The notes beneath the pieces were generated by a model. The model searched no databases. It saw only the letters and a list, made by a program, of their open reading frames with translations, and had not been told where the DNA came from. This document shows positions 46,849-56,179 of a stretch of 64,000 bases of DNA, piece after piece (position 1 is the stretch's first letter; each line of letters begins with the position of its first letter). Source of the stretch: Blautia massiliensis (ex Durand et al. 2017). GTDB taxonomy: Bacteria > Bacillota > Clostridia > Lachnospirales > Lachnospiraceae. The stretch covers positions 2,390,596-2,454,595 of the forward strand of contig NZ_LN913006.1 of the NCBI RefSeq assembly GCF_001487165.1, given 5' to 3'. A program made the translations under genes and the position numbers.

Positions 46849-48198
46849 TTATTTTATGCAGGGCTTTTTCTGAGATTTTTTTGCAAAAGGATCTTTATAT
46901 CTTCCAAGAGCTCCGAGCTGTTCGTGGATCCGCAGAAGCTGATTATACTTGGCGTTCCGGTCCGAACGGCAGGGTGCGCCTGTTTTGATCTGTCCCGCCC
47001 CACAGGCAACTGCCAGATCTGCGATAAAGGAATCCTCTGTTTCCCCGGACCTGTGAGAGATCACTGCACGATACCCGGCATGCTGAGCCATCTCCACCGC
47101 ATCCAGAGTTTCCGTGAGAGTTCCGATCTGGTTTACCTTGATAAGGATAGCATTGGCAACATCAAGTCCGATGCCACAGTGCAGCCGTTTGATATTGGTG
47201 ACAAACAGATCGTCACCTACCAGTTGGATCTTTTTCCCCAGGTGTTCCGTCAGATATTTCCAGCCTTCCCAGTCATCCTCCCAGAGACCGTCTTCAATGG
47301 AAACAATGGGAAATTTTTCCACCAATTTTTCATAATACGCTGTCATCTCACCGGCATCCCGGTAGATCTTTTCTCCTTTCATGCGGCTCTCCCCAGGGAA
47401 AAAGTACACACCCTTTTCCTCATCATAAAGCTCGCTGGAGGCTGCATCAATGGCAATGGTGATCTCTTCTCCTGGCTTATATCCTGCTTTTTCTATGGCA
47501 TGAACGATCAGGGTAAGCACTTCCTCCGAATCAGAAAGATCCGGAGCAAAGCCGCCTTCATCTCCAACTGCTGTGGAGAGTCCTTTTTCCCGGAGAAGAA
47601 GCTTTAAGTGCTGGTAGACTTCCGCACACATGCGGATACCCTTTTCCAGACAGCAAGCTCCTGTTGGCATGATCATAAACTCCTGAAGATCTACCGTATT
47701 GTCCGCATGCTTTCCCCCGTTTAAAATATTCATCATCGGCACAGGGAGCTGCAGGGTATGACAGCCGCCCAGATACTGATAAAGAGGAAGCCGAAGGGCC
47801 CCGGCTGCTGCACGGGCTGCTGCCAGAGATACTGCCAGCGTGGCATTGGCTCCTGCGCTGCTTTTGTTCTCCGTTCCGTCGGTTTCGATCAGAAGATGAT
47901 CGATCCATGCCTGGTTCAGGGCATTCTCTCCGATAATGGCATCTGCCAGACGTGTATTGATATTTTCCACTGCTTTTTTCACACTCTGGCCCAGATATTC
48001 CTCCCGGTTTCCGTCCCGCAGCTCCACAGCCTCAAATTTACCTGTGGATGCTCCGGACGGCACCATGGCTCTTCCTGTGTATCCGTTAATCCCCACGATT
48101 CCTTCACCCACAGTCACTTCCGTTTCCACCGTAGGATTCCCCCTGGAATCAAGGACCTGTCTTGCATGAACTTTTCGAACAGGCAGATAACGTAGCAT
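46849..48198 (-). CDS. eno: Enolase
   Basis: 449 residues, with a slightly longer C-terminus than usual. Motifs: [51 protein letters not shown], the catalytic Lys in [13 protein letters not shown], and [18 protein letters not shown]. It interconverts 2-phosphoglycerate and phosphoenolpyruvate in glycolysis. AAGGAGGG precedes the start. Gene order eno-secG-rnr-smpB is preserved. Confidence 0.97.
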   Translation of the reverse strand: MLRYLPVRKVHARQVLDSRGNPTVETEVTVGEGIVGINGYTGRAMVPSGASTGKFEAVELRDGNREEYLGQSVKKAVENINTRLADAIIGENALNQAWIDHLLIETDGTENKSSAGANATLAVSLAAARAAAGALRLPLYQYLGGCHTLQLPVPMMNILNGGKHADNTVDLQEFMIMPTGACCLEKGIRMCAEVYQHLKLLLREKGLSTAVGDEGGFAPDLSDSEEVLTLIVHAIEKAGYKPGEEITIAIDAASSELYDEEKGVYFFPGESRMKGEKIYRDAGEMTAYYEKLVEKFPIVSIEDGLWEDDWEGWKYLTEHLGKKIQLVGDDLFVTNIKRLHCGIGLDVANAILIKVNQIGTLTETLDAVEMAQHAGYRAVISHRSGETEDSFIADLAVACGAGQIKTGAPCRSDRNAKYNQLLRIHEQLGALGRYKDPFAKKSQKKPCIK

Positions 48199-48549
48199 AA
48201 GTTTTTCCCTCCTTGAAAATAATAATACTGTTTATGATCTCCTGCACTTTCTGATTTTTTTCTTATGTTTATGAGGGTAGCTTGTCCGAAAAGGGTTGGG
48301 TCTATACGTGTTCTGTTGATAAGGACGAGGATATTACACTAATTTACGTATACGGTAAATGCTTACTATAAAAAAGCACAGGACAAAGTCAGTACCACCA
48401 GCTTTGCTGGTGGTACTGACTTAGGTTGTTGTGTCCATATTTACTTTTCAAAACCACCTCTTACGATGGTTTATTTGTCATGCCCTTTATTCTTTGGCTG
48501 TCCTCTACTTATTTGTTTCAAACTTCTTCTCTTATTTCTATTAACTCAC
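48199..48549. repeat. Spacer with a 17-bp perfect palindromic hairpin (48386-48422)
   Basis: The region between eno and the WG-repeat gene contains no gene. The hairpin arm AAGTCAGTACCACCAGC with a TTT loop is perfect for 17 bp and lacks a T tract, so it is not a terminator; GGACA/TGTCC bases extend it on the outside. It resembles the end of a mobile or REP-like element and marks the edge of the AT-rich island. Confidence 0.5.
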
Positions 48550-50151
48550 TTATGCAGCGTTTGAAATTTTCCGAAAAACACCTACATTATAAATTCCCGT
48601 ATCAAAAGTTTCTATTTTATTACCATTGCTATCAAACAAAGTACATTCTGTATAATTTCCATACTCATCCTTCTGTCTGTCAGCAGTAATATATGCACCA
48701 TCTTCAGATATTTCACAACTATCATAGCTACATGGGACTATTAATTCTCCATTCGAACCAAGCATTCCGTAATTTGCCCCATCATAAACTCCCACTATAT
48801 CCGGCACTGTATATGAAAGCATATATTTCTGATATTCTGTGTTAACTACCTCGCCTGACTTTAAGATCAACATACCATGTTTTTTCTCTTCGTTATTGCC
48901 AGCAATATACTTCTCATTTACTTCATGATTATCATGAGTTTCTGAAAACAGATATTCACCATTTGAATCAATAACATTCCAGTTCTCATTAATCCCTACT
49001 TCATAAAGATTTGAATCCATCTGCCAACACTCATCTGCATTTGTAAGAAAACGCTCATTTCCATAAATGTCTACTATAAAAACAGCATTATCTTTCATTG
49101 CATAGGTCTCATTATCATACGAAAAATTCCCTAATTCATCATATTGACATGGTACTTCCAGATTACCTTCCAAATCTATAGCGCCATAATATCCTTCAGA
49201 ATTTTCAACAACTAAACGATTCATTCCACATTGTGAATTTATATCATAATATTCCATTGGCACAATAGTTTCTCCATATTCATTTATAATCTCAGCACCA
49301 TGCCCTTCCTGAAAATCATACTCTGCTATCAGCAGATACTCTCCATTTACTTTCACTAAATTATCAGTAGAATCCTCCCACACTTTATAAATATCTGAAT
49401 ATTCTGCTTCACAAATCCACTCGTAATTTTCATCTATAATTCCATACATTCCCGTTTCAGACTCACAAGCAATAAAATATCCAGAATCACCTATATTATA
49501 TATACTGCTATACTCTGGAGACATCATAATGTTTCCATTCTTATCCATAACTCCTGAATATTGCTCATCATAATCAAATGGATACGGAAGTCTGGTTATA
49601 GTTCTATATCCATAATTATCACAAGTAGAACCAATTGAACTGTTAATATAGCTATAGTCTAAAGGAATAATCTCTTCTCCCTCTGTATTTACCAATCCAT
49701 AAATCGTATAATATTCACTTGCATCTGAATCTGTCTGCATTCCAACTACCGCATATCCATCCTGATCAAATTCATATGCTGAATCATATTTACATTCAAT
49801 AACTACATCTCCATCTGTGTTTATATAGCCCCACTTTCCTTCATTATTCATAAAAGGAGCCACATATACACCAGAACTCTTCTTTTCAGCAGATATGTCT
49901 TTATCCACTTGTCTATTTTCTTCTTTCTGTGCTATTGCTTCACCTTGATCTTTCCCAGAGTTTTTATCTTTAAAAAGCATAAATACTCCGGCCAGACATG
50001 CACAAATAACTGATATAAGTATTACGATTGCTATTATTCTTCCCAGATCATTTTTCTTTTTCTCTGATATCACCGGCAACTCTGCTCTGCACCATGTACA
50101 AAATCTTGCCTCATCTATATTTTCTTTCCCACACTTCGGACATTTCTTCAT
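48550..50151 (-). CDS. Zinc-ribbon, single-pass membrane protein with WG repeats
   Basis: 533 residues from the ATG at 50151 (GAGAGG upstream). A zinc ribbon (KCPKCGKENIDEARFCTWC, residues 2-22) faces the cytoplasm, one helix follows (about 38-60), and the extracytoplasmic part is built of WG-type beta repeats such as NEGKWGYINTDGDVVIECKYD and YYGAIDLEGNLEVPCQYDE. WG repeats are common in surface proteins of clostridia; ligand unknown. Last gene of a four-gene minus-strand cluster with two more zinc-ribbon proteins. Confidence 0.8.
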   Translation of the reverse strand: MKKCPKCGKENIDEARFCTWCRAELPVISEKKKNDLGRIIAIVILISVICACLAGVFMLFKDKNSGKDQGEAIAQKEENRQVDKDISAEKKSSGVYVAPFMNNEGKWGYINTDGDVVIECKYDSAYEFDQDGYAVVGMQTDSDASEYYTIYGLVNTEGEEIIPLDYSYINSSIGSTCDNYGYRTITRLPYPFDYDEQYSGVMDKNGNIMMSPEYSSIYNIGDSGYFIACESETGMYGIIDENYEWICEAEYSDIYKVWEDSTDNLVKVNGEYLLIAEYDFQEGHGAEIINEYGETIVPMEYYDINSQCGMNRLVVENSEGYYGAIDLEGNLEVPCQYDELGNFSYDNETYAMKDNAVFIVDIYGNERFLTNADECWQMDSNLYEVGINENWNVIDSNGEYLFSETHDNHEVNEKYIAGNNEEKKHGMLILKSGEVVNTEYQKYMLSYTVPDIVGVYDGANYGMLGSNGELIVPCSYDSCEISEDGAYITADRQKDEYGNYTECTLFDSNGNKIETFDTGIYNVGVFRKISNAA

Positions 50152-50166
50152 ACGCACCTCTCTATC

Positions 50167-50523
50167 TCAGTTTACTCTTTTTCCACATTGTCCACAGAAT
50201 TGCATTCCTTTTACTACTGCTCCACAATACGGGCAGAATTGATTTATCTGCGTTTTTTTGTCTTGTGAAATTTCAGATTTATCTTCTGTTTTTTTGTCTT
50301 GAGATTTACCTATTGTTGGAATTTCTTTCTCCATATTAACTTGTGCTTTTTCCACAAATATCGGATTATTCCCACAAGAAGACATCTGCAGACTATTTCG
50401 ACTCTTTTCTTTTAAATCCAACAACTTTTCACATTCATTGTTTAATACATTGACTTCAGATTCTAACATATGTATATTTTTTTCTAACTCTCTGCATCTT
50501 TCTCTATATTCTGTATCATTCAT
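50167..50523 (-). CDS. Small coiled-coil protein with C-terminal zinc ribbon
   Basis: 118 residues from the ATG at 50523 (GAAGGGAT upstream); an earlier in-frame start at 50592 lies inside the upstream gene. Residues 1-45 form a coiled coil, then a polar linker and a C-terminal zinc ribbon FCPYCGAVVKGMQFCGQCGK. No membrane segment. It starts where the preceding gene stops, so they are translationally linked. A scar at 56965-57037 preserves the last codons of a second copy. Confidence 0.75.
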   Translation of the reverse strand: MNDTEYRERCRELEKNIHMLESEVNVLNNECEKLLDLKEKSRNSLQMSSCGNNPIFVEKAQVNMEKEIPTIGKSQDKKTEDKSEISQDKKTQINQFCPYCGAVVKGMQFCGQCGKRVN

Positions 50524-50524
50524 A

Positions 50525-51886
50525 CTACTTATCCCTTCTTTCCTTTCCGCAAAGCGGGCATTTATTATTTTTATTGGAATACACCTGTCCACAGCAGCAC
50601 TGATGGTTTTTCCCGATATTTTTTTCCATACACATCACCATATTCGAATTCGCGAATCTTGCACTACGCAGTTCATCAACAGAATAATCACTGTATGCTG
50701 AAAAGCCACTTCCTTTTTCCACATGTTTCTTCTGACTTTTATATATGTTATAAACTAAAATGTTTACTCTTGCACTTGCAATGCCATCCAGATCATATCC
50801 CGCATCCTGCAATTGGAATCTTGCGAAATTTTGTCCTTTTTTCTCAAATAGTGCATTTTGGACAAACGTATTAACAGTGCCATCGTATCTTACTAACTGA
50901 ATATCTACTATAAATTCCTCAATACCTGCCCATTCAAATTCCGCATACGTCAATTCAAGTATTAATTTATCATTTTCTTTTCTGATTTTAAGAGTTTTCA
51001 TTCGAACCGGCAGAACTGGATCATAATTCATCACTTCAAATTCGAAGTTTGATTTATTCTTTGTCTCTGCTTCTGTATCACTTTTATAAAATACAATCAC
51101 ACAAATCAAAGCGATTCCTGCAAGCAACATCAGCCAAACGCCAACCTGCGTATTAATTGAAATCCATCTCCAGTCATCTTCTTCCATACTAATTTTATAC
51201 AATAAGATAGCCACTGATACTACAATTCCGCTGATACCTGCTATCGTTCCACTTACCTCAGATTCCCTTTTTTGTAAGACCTGTGCTATAAAATAGCCAT
51301 TAATAAACAGCATTACAAAACCAAACATAATAATAAATACAAATACTCTTAACACTTCTGGTGTTGAGTTCGTCCAATCTTCAAATTTTGAAATATCGTT
51401 CAATAGATCAAAAATACCTGCGCAACTTATTGTTTGACCTTGAAACAGATCCGCATAATATAAACTCACCCATGGCATGAATCCTGAAATAAATTCCAAA
51501 ACAGCAATACATGCTGCTATATACCATTTGACGTCCATTTTAGAATTCTCAATTTTTATAACTGGCATATTCGGTGCCGTTTTATTTCGTTCACAACTCG
51601 GAATCTCTTTTTGTATAATCTTGCTGTAATTATCAATTTTCAGTCCCAAACTCTTTTTCTTTTTTAATAAATTTTCTTTTTGATATTCCAGATGTTTTTG
51701 TTTTTGTAATTTTTTATTTATATCAGTTTGATATTTCTTTTGAGTATCATCATCTAACCCATATATAGCTGATTCTCTACTTTCACTCTTCACATTCTCA
51801 TTTATAATGTTTCCACAGAACGGACAAAACGAACCACCTTGAGACACTTCTTTTCCACATTGTGAACACCTTTTAACTTTTGTCAT
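50525..51886 (-). CDS. Multipass membrane protein with zinc ribbons at both ends
   Basis: 453 residues. An N-terminal zinc ribbon (RCSQCGKEVSQGGSFCPFCG), a coiled coil (about 48-90), four membrane helices (about 120-285), a soluble beta domain (about 300-400), and a second zinc ribbon at the C-terminus (QCCCGQVYSNKNNKCPLCGK). I do not recognise the family beyond the zinc-ribbon domains. The position between a secreted NPCBM-like protein and two other zinc-ribbon proteins suggests one membrane complex. Confidence 0.75.
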   Translation of the reverse strand: MTKVKRCSQCGKEVSQGGSFCPFCGNIINENVKSESRESAIYGLDDDTQKKYQTDINKKLQKQKHLEYQKENLLKKKKSLGLKIDNYSKIIQKEIPSCERNKTAPNMPVIKIENSKMDVKWYIAACIAVLEFISGFMPWVSLYYADLFQGQTISCAGIFDLLNDISKFEDWTNSTPEVLRVFVFIIMFGFVMLFINGYFIAQVLQKRESEVSGTIAGISGIVVSVAILLYKISMEEDDWRWISINTQVGVWLMLLAGIALICVIVFYKSDTEAETKNKSNFEFEVMNYDPVLPVRMKTLKIRKENDKLILELTYAEFEWAGIEEFIVDIQLVRYDGTVNTFVQNALFEKKGQNFARFQLQDAGYDLDGIASARVNILVYNIYKSQKKHVEKGSGFSAYSDYSVDELRSARFANSNMVMCMEKNIGKNHQCCCGQVYSNKNNKCPLCGKERRDK

Positions 51887-51921
51887 TTTCTCTTCCCCTT
51901 TATCATTTATTTAAAAATCTC

Positions 51922-53235
51922 TCAACTACATAATTTAGCATCAGACATGCCAAACAAAATATCCGTCATATCACAAATCCCGTTATATTCAAAACTAAGC
52001 TCTCTGATTCCGCTTACATCTATATCAAAATCGATCCGACAATTATCTGCATTTAACTCTGAATTATCATATATTACATTTCCATCGCCTATTAATCTTA
52101 TATGTGCAAATCCATCTTGAATCTGATCTGCAGGAAAATACCAGGTTCCCGTAAGTCTTGAATAATTTTCCCCTAAATACCACGCATCGCACGTACTGTA
52201 TTCTTCTGTACCAAACGGATCAGTGACAAAAGAATACTCTATTGCATTTCCATAAGTATTTCCCTGAATATCCATTCCAGCCGTTTGCTCATTTCTCCAA
52301 GAACAGTTTGTTTCCAATAAAGGCATCAAATTTAACGACTGTTTTTCTGGTGTCTCCAATTTAGCAAGCTCAATCTCATTTAATTCATTACCATTTTTTA
52401 CTACAATGTTTCCTTTTTCCGTTGCTATTGCCAAATCGCATTTCGTTGCCTCCGTAATCATACTTCCATAAAAATCCATAACCGCATAATAATTTTGTCC
52501 ATCAGTACCTTCCATATTTAAAAGAACGAGATATTTTTCTCCACATATACTTACTTTTAATGTATCAGTCCACCCATGCCAGAACTTATCAGCATAATCC
52601 GGATGGTAAATGTCGTAAACTTCTGCAGCAACAACATCATATATATAAAACTCTTCCCCATCATAAATATAAACAACCTGCTTTCCATCCGCATATACAA
52701 ACTCAAAATCATCCGGGCTCAATATTTTATCCTCGGTAATAAAATCAGTAATACCGGTATTTTGGTAATTTCCATCTTCGTCGATTTCATAAATTCCATA
52801 CAATTGATCTCCATAGGATTCTCTGGCTCCGCTCACCGCACATCCATTATAAAAATGAAGATCATTAAAATTAACATTTATATCCAATTTCAAAAATTTC
52901 TGCGTCTTAGTATTTAATAACGTAGTGGTCTCTCCATCCGACAAAGCGAATATTCCATCTCCTGCATAATAGGATGATTTCAAATATTCATCATAGGCCT
53001 GATATTCTACAGTCCACATTCTCTCAACACAGTTATACACACCTAAATATATTCCTTCTGATGAAAAACCATTTTTTTCATTTCTTACCAGAACTAAACT
53101 ATCTCCCTCTACCAGAATATCCGTAAATTCGATTTGTTGATCTTTTAGAATCTGATACGTCGAAGATCCATAAACATTAAAAACTCCCAAAAAAATTCCT
53201 GTCATTATCAAACATATTTGTACTATTCTTTTCAT
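51922..53235 (-). CDS. Secreted protein with beta-rich domain and NPCBM-like C-terminus
   Basis: 437 residues from the ATG at 53235; the ribosome site is poor (AAAGGA 12 bases upstream). A signal peptide covers about 1-25. Residues about 30-300 are beta-rich with propeller-like DG turns. The C-terminal 130 residues (YSRLTGTWYFPADQI, IRLIGDGNVIYD and FDIDVSGIRELSFEYNG) look like an NPCBM carbohydrate-binding module. It is the first gene of the zinc-ribbon cluster. Ligand and role unknown. Confidence 0.7.
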   Translation of the reverse strand: MKRIVQICLIMTGIFLGVFNVYGSSTYQILKDQQIEFTDILVEGDSLVLVRNEKNGFSSEGIYLGVYNCVERMWTVEYQAYDEYLKSSYYAGDGIFALSDGETTTLLNTKTQKFLKLDINVNFNDLHFYNGCAVSGARESYGDQLYGIYEIDEDGNYQNTGITDFITEDKILSPDDFEFVYADGKQVVYIYDGEEFYIYDVVAAEVYDIYHPDYADKFWHGWTDTLKVSICGEKYLVLLNMEGTDGQNYYAVMDFYGSMITEATKCDLAIATEKGNIVVKNGNELNEIELAKLETPEKQSLNLMPLLETNCSWRNEQTAGMDIQGNTYGNAIEYSFVTDPFGTEEYSTCDAWYLGENYSRLTGTWYFPADQIQDGFAHIRLIGDGNVIYDNSELNADNCRIDFDIDVSGIRELSFEYNGICDMTDILFGMSDAKLCS

Positions 53236-53329
53236 ATTTATATCCATTCCTTTCGCTTCACTCAGACAAAAAACGTTATGAAAATGTTTTCCTGAGTTTT
53301 TTTCTTTATAATTCTTCTTATAGGGATCT

Positions 53330-53684
53330 CGGTATACTGTAAATCACGGGGAGGTGAGTGGGCTGTCCGGCTTGCCGGATGACCGTATTTTTATATGTGT
53401 AGTCCGCCTTTTCAAGCACAAATAAGTGTGACTTTGAACACGTAATCTTATCTTTGTATAAACAATCTCGTTTATGGCTTAGGCGTTCAGTCAATGCCGT
53501 TACTCCCTATAATTCTCTGAACCTCACGGTTCCGAAAGGAATCCCTATGACTTTAAAAATCGTGTACAAAATCTGCTGTGGCATTGATATCCACAAGACT
53601 TTTGTAGTTGCCTGTATTGCTTCTACTAACAATAAAGGCATCACTTCTTATATGGTACGTACAATTATACCTACTATGTGCTAA
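53330..53684 (+). mobile_element. 5' remnant of an IS110-family element
   Basis: From 53547 the frame reads MTLKIVYKICCGIDIHKTFVV and continues to ITSY before losing homology. GIDIHK with its first catalytic Asp is the N-terminus of an IS110 DEDD transposase. The rest of the gene is missing. The roughly 200 bases before it are rich in hairpins (CCGG-cttg-CCGG near 53375) and are where IS110 elements encode their bridge RNA. So this is a truncated element that may still hold part of a bridge RNA gene. Confidence 0.6.
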
Positions 53685-53842
53685 ACTTTGATTATCCATG
53701 GATACCTCCGTTGTCTTTTATGTGGTTTGCTAGACCCACATTCTAATTTGATACTACATTTATCGCTCCTTGTGTCCACGAGTCTCCCCAGTTCTGCTGA
53801 GGGTTTGAGATTGTTTCAATCAATACTTTTTGTGTAACTGCA

Positions 53843-54260
53843 ATGAAGCAGTCTAAGAGTGTAAAGTATATAAAAGTGAACACTCTTATGAGCGAAATGG
53901 AACAGGCACGTATCAAATCCACAAATCTGGATTACCTGAATAAGCTGACCAAGCTGGATCTTCTTGTGATCGATGATTTTGGCCTTATGGATCTCAATCT
54001 TGATAAATGCCGGGATCTTTTTGAAATCCTTGACACCAGGGATAGAAGAAAATCAACTGTAGTCATCTCACAGTTTCCAGTCAGTACATGGTTTGATATG
54101 TTTGCTGATAATACCTACGCTGATGCGTGCCTTACACGAATCACAGATAAACATCATACATATCGTCTGGAGATGAACGGTATAAATATGCGTGAAACAG
54201 AATGATATCATCTAGCGGTACTTCGTACCGTTAAAAATGGAATAGCCGTTCCGCAGTAGC
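53843..54260 (+). pseudogene. IstB-like ATPase remnant of an IS21 element
   Basis: The frame (120 codons to 54205, extending a few codons 5') carries the Walker B LDLLVIDDFGL, the sensor STVVISQFPVSTWFD and the C-terminal helicase-loader pattern of IstB. The Walker A half is missing and no istA is present. Two hairpins (GCGGTAC/GTACCGT and GTTCCGC/GCGGAAC, 54212-54260) follow and may be the element's right end. Nonfunctional by truncation. Confidence 0.75.
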
Positions 54261-54323
54261 GGAACTGGCATTCCGTTTGAGCGTAATTTGCACCTCTTCC
54301 CTATTTTACTGTGATTATTACTT

Positions 54324-54950
54324 TTACATTTTCATATGTTTTTTTCTGTTACTTGTAGTATTTCTATAATATTTCAAAGTGCTTGTTTGTTTAATCCATT
54401 TATCTGTTATCTGTTTCCATTTTTTTAATGAAATTTTTTTCTTGTTATATAAACATTTGTATTGTACATTTCCATTTTTTACTCCATTTACATACGCACC
54501 GCATATTACCTGTTTTACTTTTTTATTCTTTGTCAAGGTATAATACCAATATTCAACATTTCCACATCCACCCCAAGATGCATGCAAACGCTTTGTTATA
54601 CAATTATAGCTTATTCCTGACATAGGACTCCCAATCTCACCTGCATATCTCAGTTTTCCCCGTGTATAAGTATATGCATATGCTTTGATCGGTGAATTTC
54701 CAACTCGCTCTCTTCCATCGGTAACAAGAAGTTCTTTCAAGCCATCTTTATCAATATCCCATAATGTAAAATATCTGTATCTCCTTTGCGTCAGAAATTT
54801 TCGATATGCCTCTTGAGCTTTTCTCTTCGTCGAAGAAGAAACCTTTGCCTGAACGATATATGCACTAAAATTCAGTGATGAAGTTTCTACAGTTGTTAAA
54901 GTGAATATACTTAGTAATATTATAATAAAATACTTTTTAATCTTTCTCAT
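54324..54950 (-). CDS. Secreted protein with EF-hand-like loop
   Basis: 208 residues from the ATG at 54950 (GGAGG six bases upstream). A signal peptide covers about 1-35. The motif YFTLWDIDKDGLKELLVTD resembles the calcium-loop proteins with DxDxDG common in Lachnospiraceae secretomes. The C-terminal half is Lys-rich. No enzyme domain recognised. It lies in a run of small secreted, partly decayed genes on the minus strand. Confidence 0.65.
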   Translation of the reverse strand: MRKIKKYFIIILLSIFTLTTVETSSLNFSAYIVQAKVSSSTKRKAQEAYRKFLTQRRYRYFTLWDIDKDGLKELLVTDGRERVGNSPIKAYAYTYTRGKLRYAGEIGSPMSGISYNCITKRLHASWGGCGNVEYWYYTLTKNKKVKQVICGAYVNGVKNGNVQYKCLYNKKKISLKKWKQITDKWIKQTSTLKYYRNTTSNRKKHMKM

Positions 54951-54969
54951 CATATCCCTCCCTTAATCA

Positions 54970-55170
54970 TCATCTTGTTTTCGTAGAACGAACTATACCT
55001 CTCTCATCGGATTTCCGGCGTGTCATTGCAATAATTTTGCAAGGAGCTCCAAATATATTACACTCTATGGTTTCAAAACTATTCGAATCAATTACTCTTG
55101 TTACAACTCCATAGTGTGGTGTTTTATCTGTACTCAAATCCACATAATCTCCTTCTTTTTCTACATTCAC
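54970..55170 (-). pseudogene. Possible C-terminal fragment of a CHAP-domain protein
   Basis: 66 codons, best start GTG. GDYVDL...PHYGVVTRV, FETIECN and the closing RGIVRS resemble the second half of a CHAP amidase domain, where the His of HYGVV would be catalytic. The half with the catalytic Cys is absent, and the frame overlaps the LRR gene's stop. I read it as a remnant; it could also be a tiny unrelated gene. Confidence 0.35.
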
Positions 55171-55973
55171 TCCAAATCTATATCCGTTCCCGTAAGATTT
55201 TCAAGAAGTTGTACATTTTTAACTGGATTATCCCCTAAGCTTAATTTCTCAAGATTTTTTAAATTCATTAATGGTTCTACGTCTTCTATCAGATTCCCTT
55301 CCAGTTTTAACACCCTAAGTTTGCAGAGTTTTCTGAGTGCAGATATATTCTTTATTTGATTCCCGTATAATATGAGTTCTTCCAGGTTTGTCATTTTCTC
55401 CAAAGCATCGATGTTTTTGATATTATTATTAGGCAGCCTTAGTTCTTCCATATTAGTCAGTTCTTTTAATGCCTGTAAATCTTCGAACTCCGCACCCTGA
55501 ATGATCAGACTTTTTAATGCAGTCAGATTTTTCAAACGATCAAGGGAATCTATGGAATATCCATCCAACTTCAGGTTTTCTAATTTAGTCAATTCTCCTA
55601 ATGCAGTATTATCATCAACTATGCATTCATTCAGACATAATTCACGAAGATAAGGAAATTTCTTTAAATCCTCTAATGTAGAAAATTCCTGCAATGCAAG
55701 TATTTCACACATATCATTCCCTGAATTGTAAACGTATTCTTCTGTCTTATCTTTCCAATCCAACTTCACTACATACTGCGAATCGATACTGATGCCTGTT
55801 ATTCCTTCAATATCTGCATATGTGACTTCTTCTTTTTTCAAAGCATTGCAAATTGACTCACCAAAGTTTTCATCTTCCCATTGAACATTCAATGTACCTT
55901 CATTAGTATCCTGTACTGCTGCTTCTGTCTTATTTGTTGAAATAACTATTGAAAGTAAAAAAACATCCAACAA
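55167..55973 (-). CDS. Leucine-rich-repeat protein, 5' end damaged
   Basis: About 268 residues. From about residue 100 on are seven or so internalin-type LRRs of 22 residues (for example LTNMEELRLPNNNIKNIDALEK). The N-terminal hydrophobic stretch LLLDVFLLSIVIST would be a signal peptide, but there is no ATG or ribosome site in frame. An ATG slightly upstream (reading MREKI) hits a stop; removing one A from an AAAA run would join it to this frame. The dispersed repeat (56023-56175) starts some 25 bases further upstream, where the promoter should be. Likely a silent or decaying gene. Confidence 0.6.
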   Translation of the reverse strand: MLDVFLLSIVISTNKTEAAVQDTNEGTLNVQWEDENFGESICNALKKEEVTYADIEGITGISIDSQYVVKLDWKDKTEEYVYNSGNDMCEILALQEFSTLEDLKKFPYLRELCLNECIVDDNTALGELTKLENLKLDGYSIDSLDRLKNLTALKSLIIQGAEFEDLQALKELTNMEELRLPNNNIKNIDALEKMTNLEELILYGNQIKNISALRKLCKLRVLKLEGNLIEDVEPLMNLKNLEKLSLGDNPVKNVQLLENLTGTDIDLE

Positions 55974-56022
55974 AAGCTCTTGATTTTTCTTATATTTTCT
56001 CTCTCATTTCTAGTCAAACGGA

Positions 56023-56175
56023 TATTCGCAATCCGCTTCGCTACTTGTTCATAACCGGATAACTGCCTCGCAGTTTATCAGAAGGAGCCTGCCCTCCTCC
56101 TGATACAAGCAAGTCTCCGCCCACTGCTTATTTATTTTCGCAATTGAAACAGTGAGCTTACTTGATTCGGTTAAA
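56023..56175. repeat. Full-length copy of dispersed structured repeat
   Basis: About 150 bases starting CGGATATTCGCAATCCGC and ending TGATTCGGTTAAAG. Inside are two hairpins, AACTGC-ctc-GCAGTT and ATCAG-AAGGAG/CTCCT-CTGAT. Short versions that keep only the two ends occur at 6163 and 21865. No ORF. It behaves like a MITE or structured intergenic repeat. Confidence 0.6.
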
Positions 56176-56179
56176 GTAT

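Noticed and set aside
48386-48422. Considered a terminator for eno or the WG gene
   Set aside because: There is no T tract on either strand, and eno transcription runs away from it.
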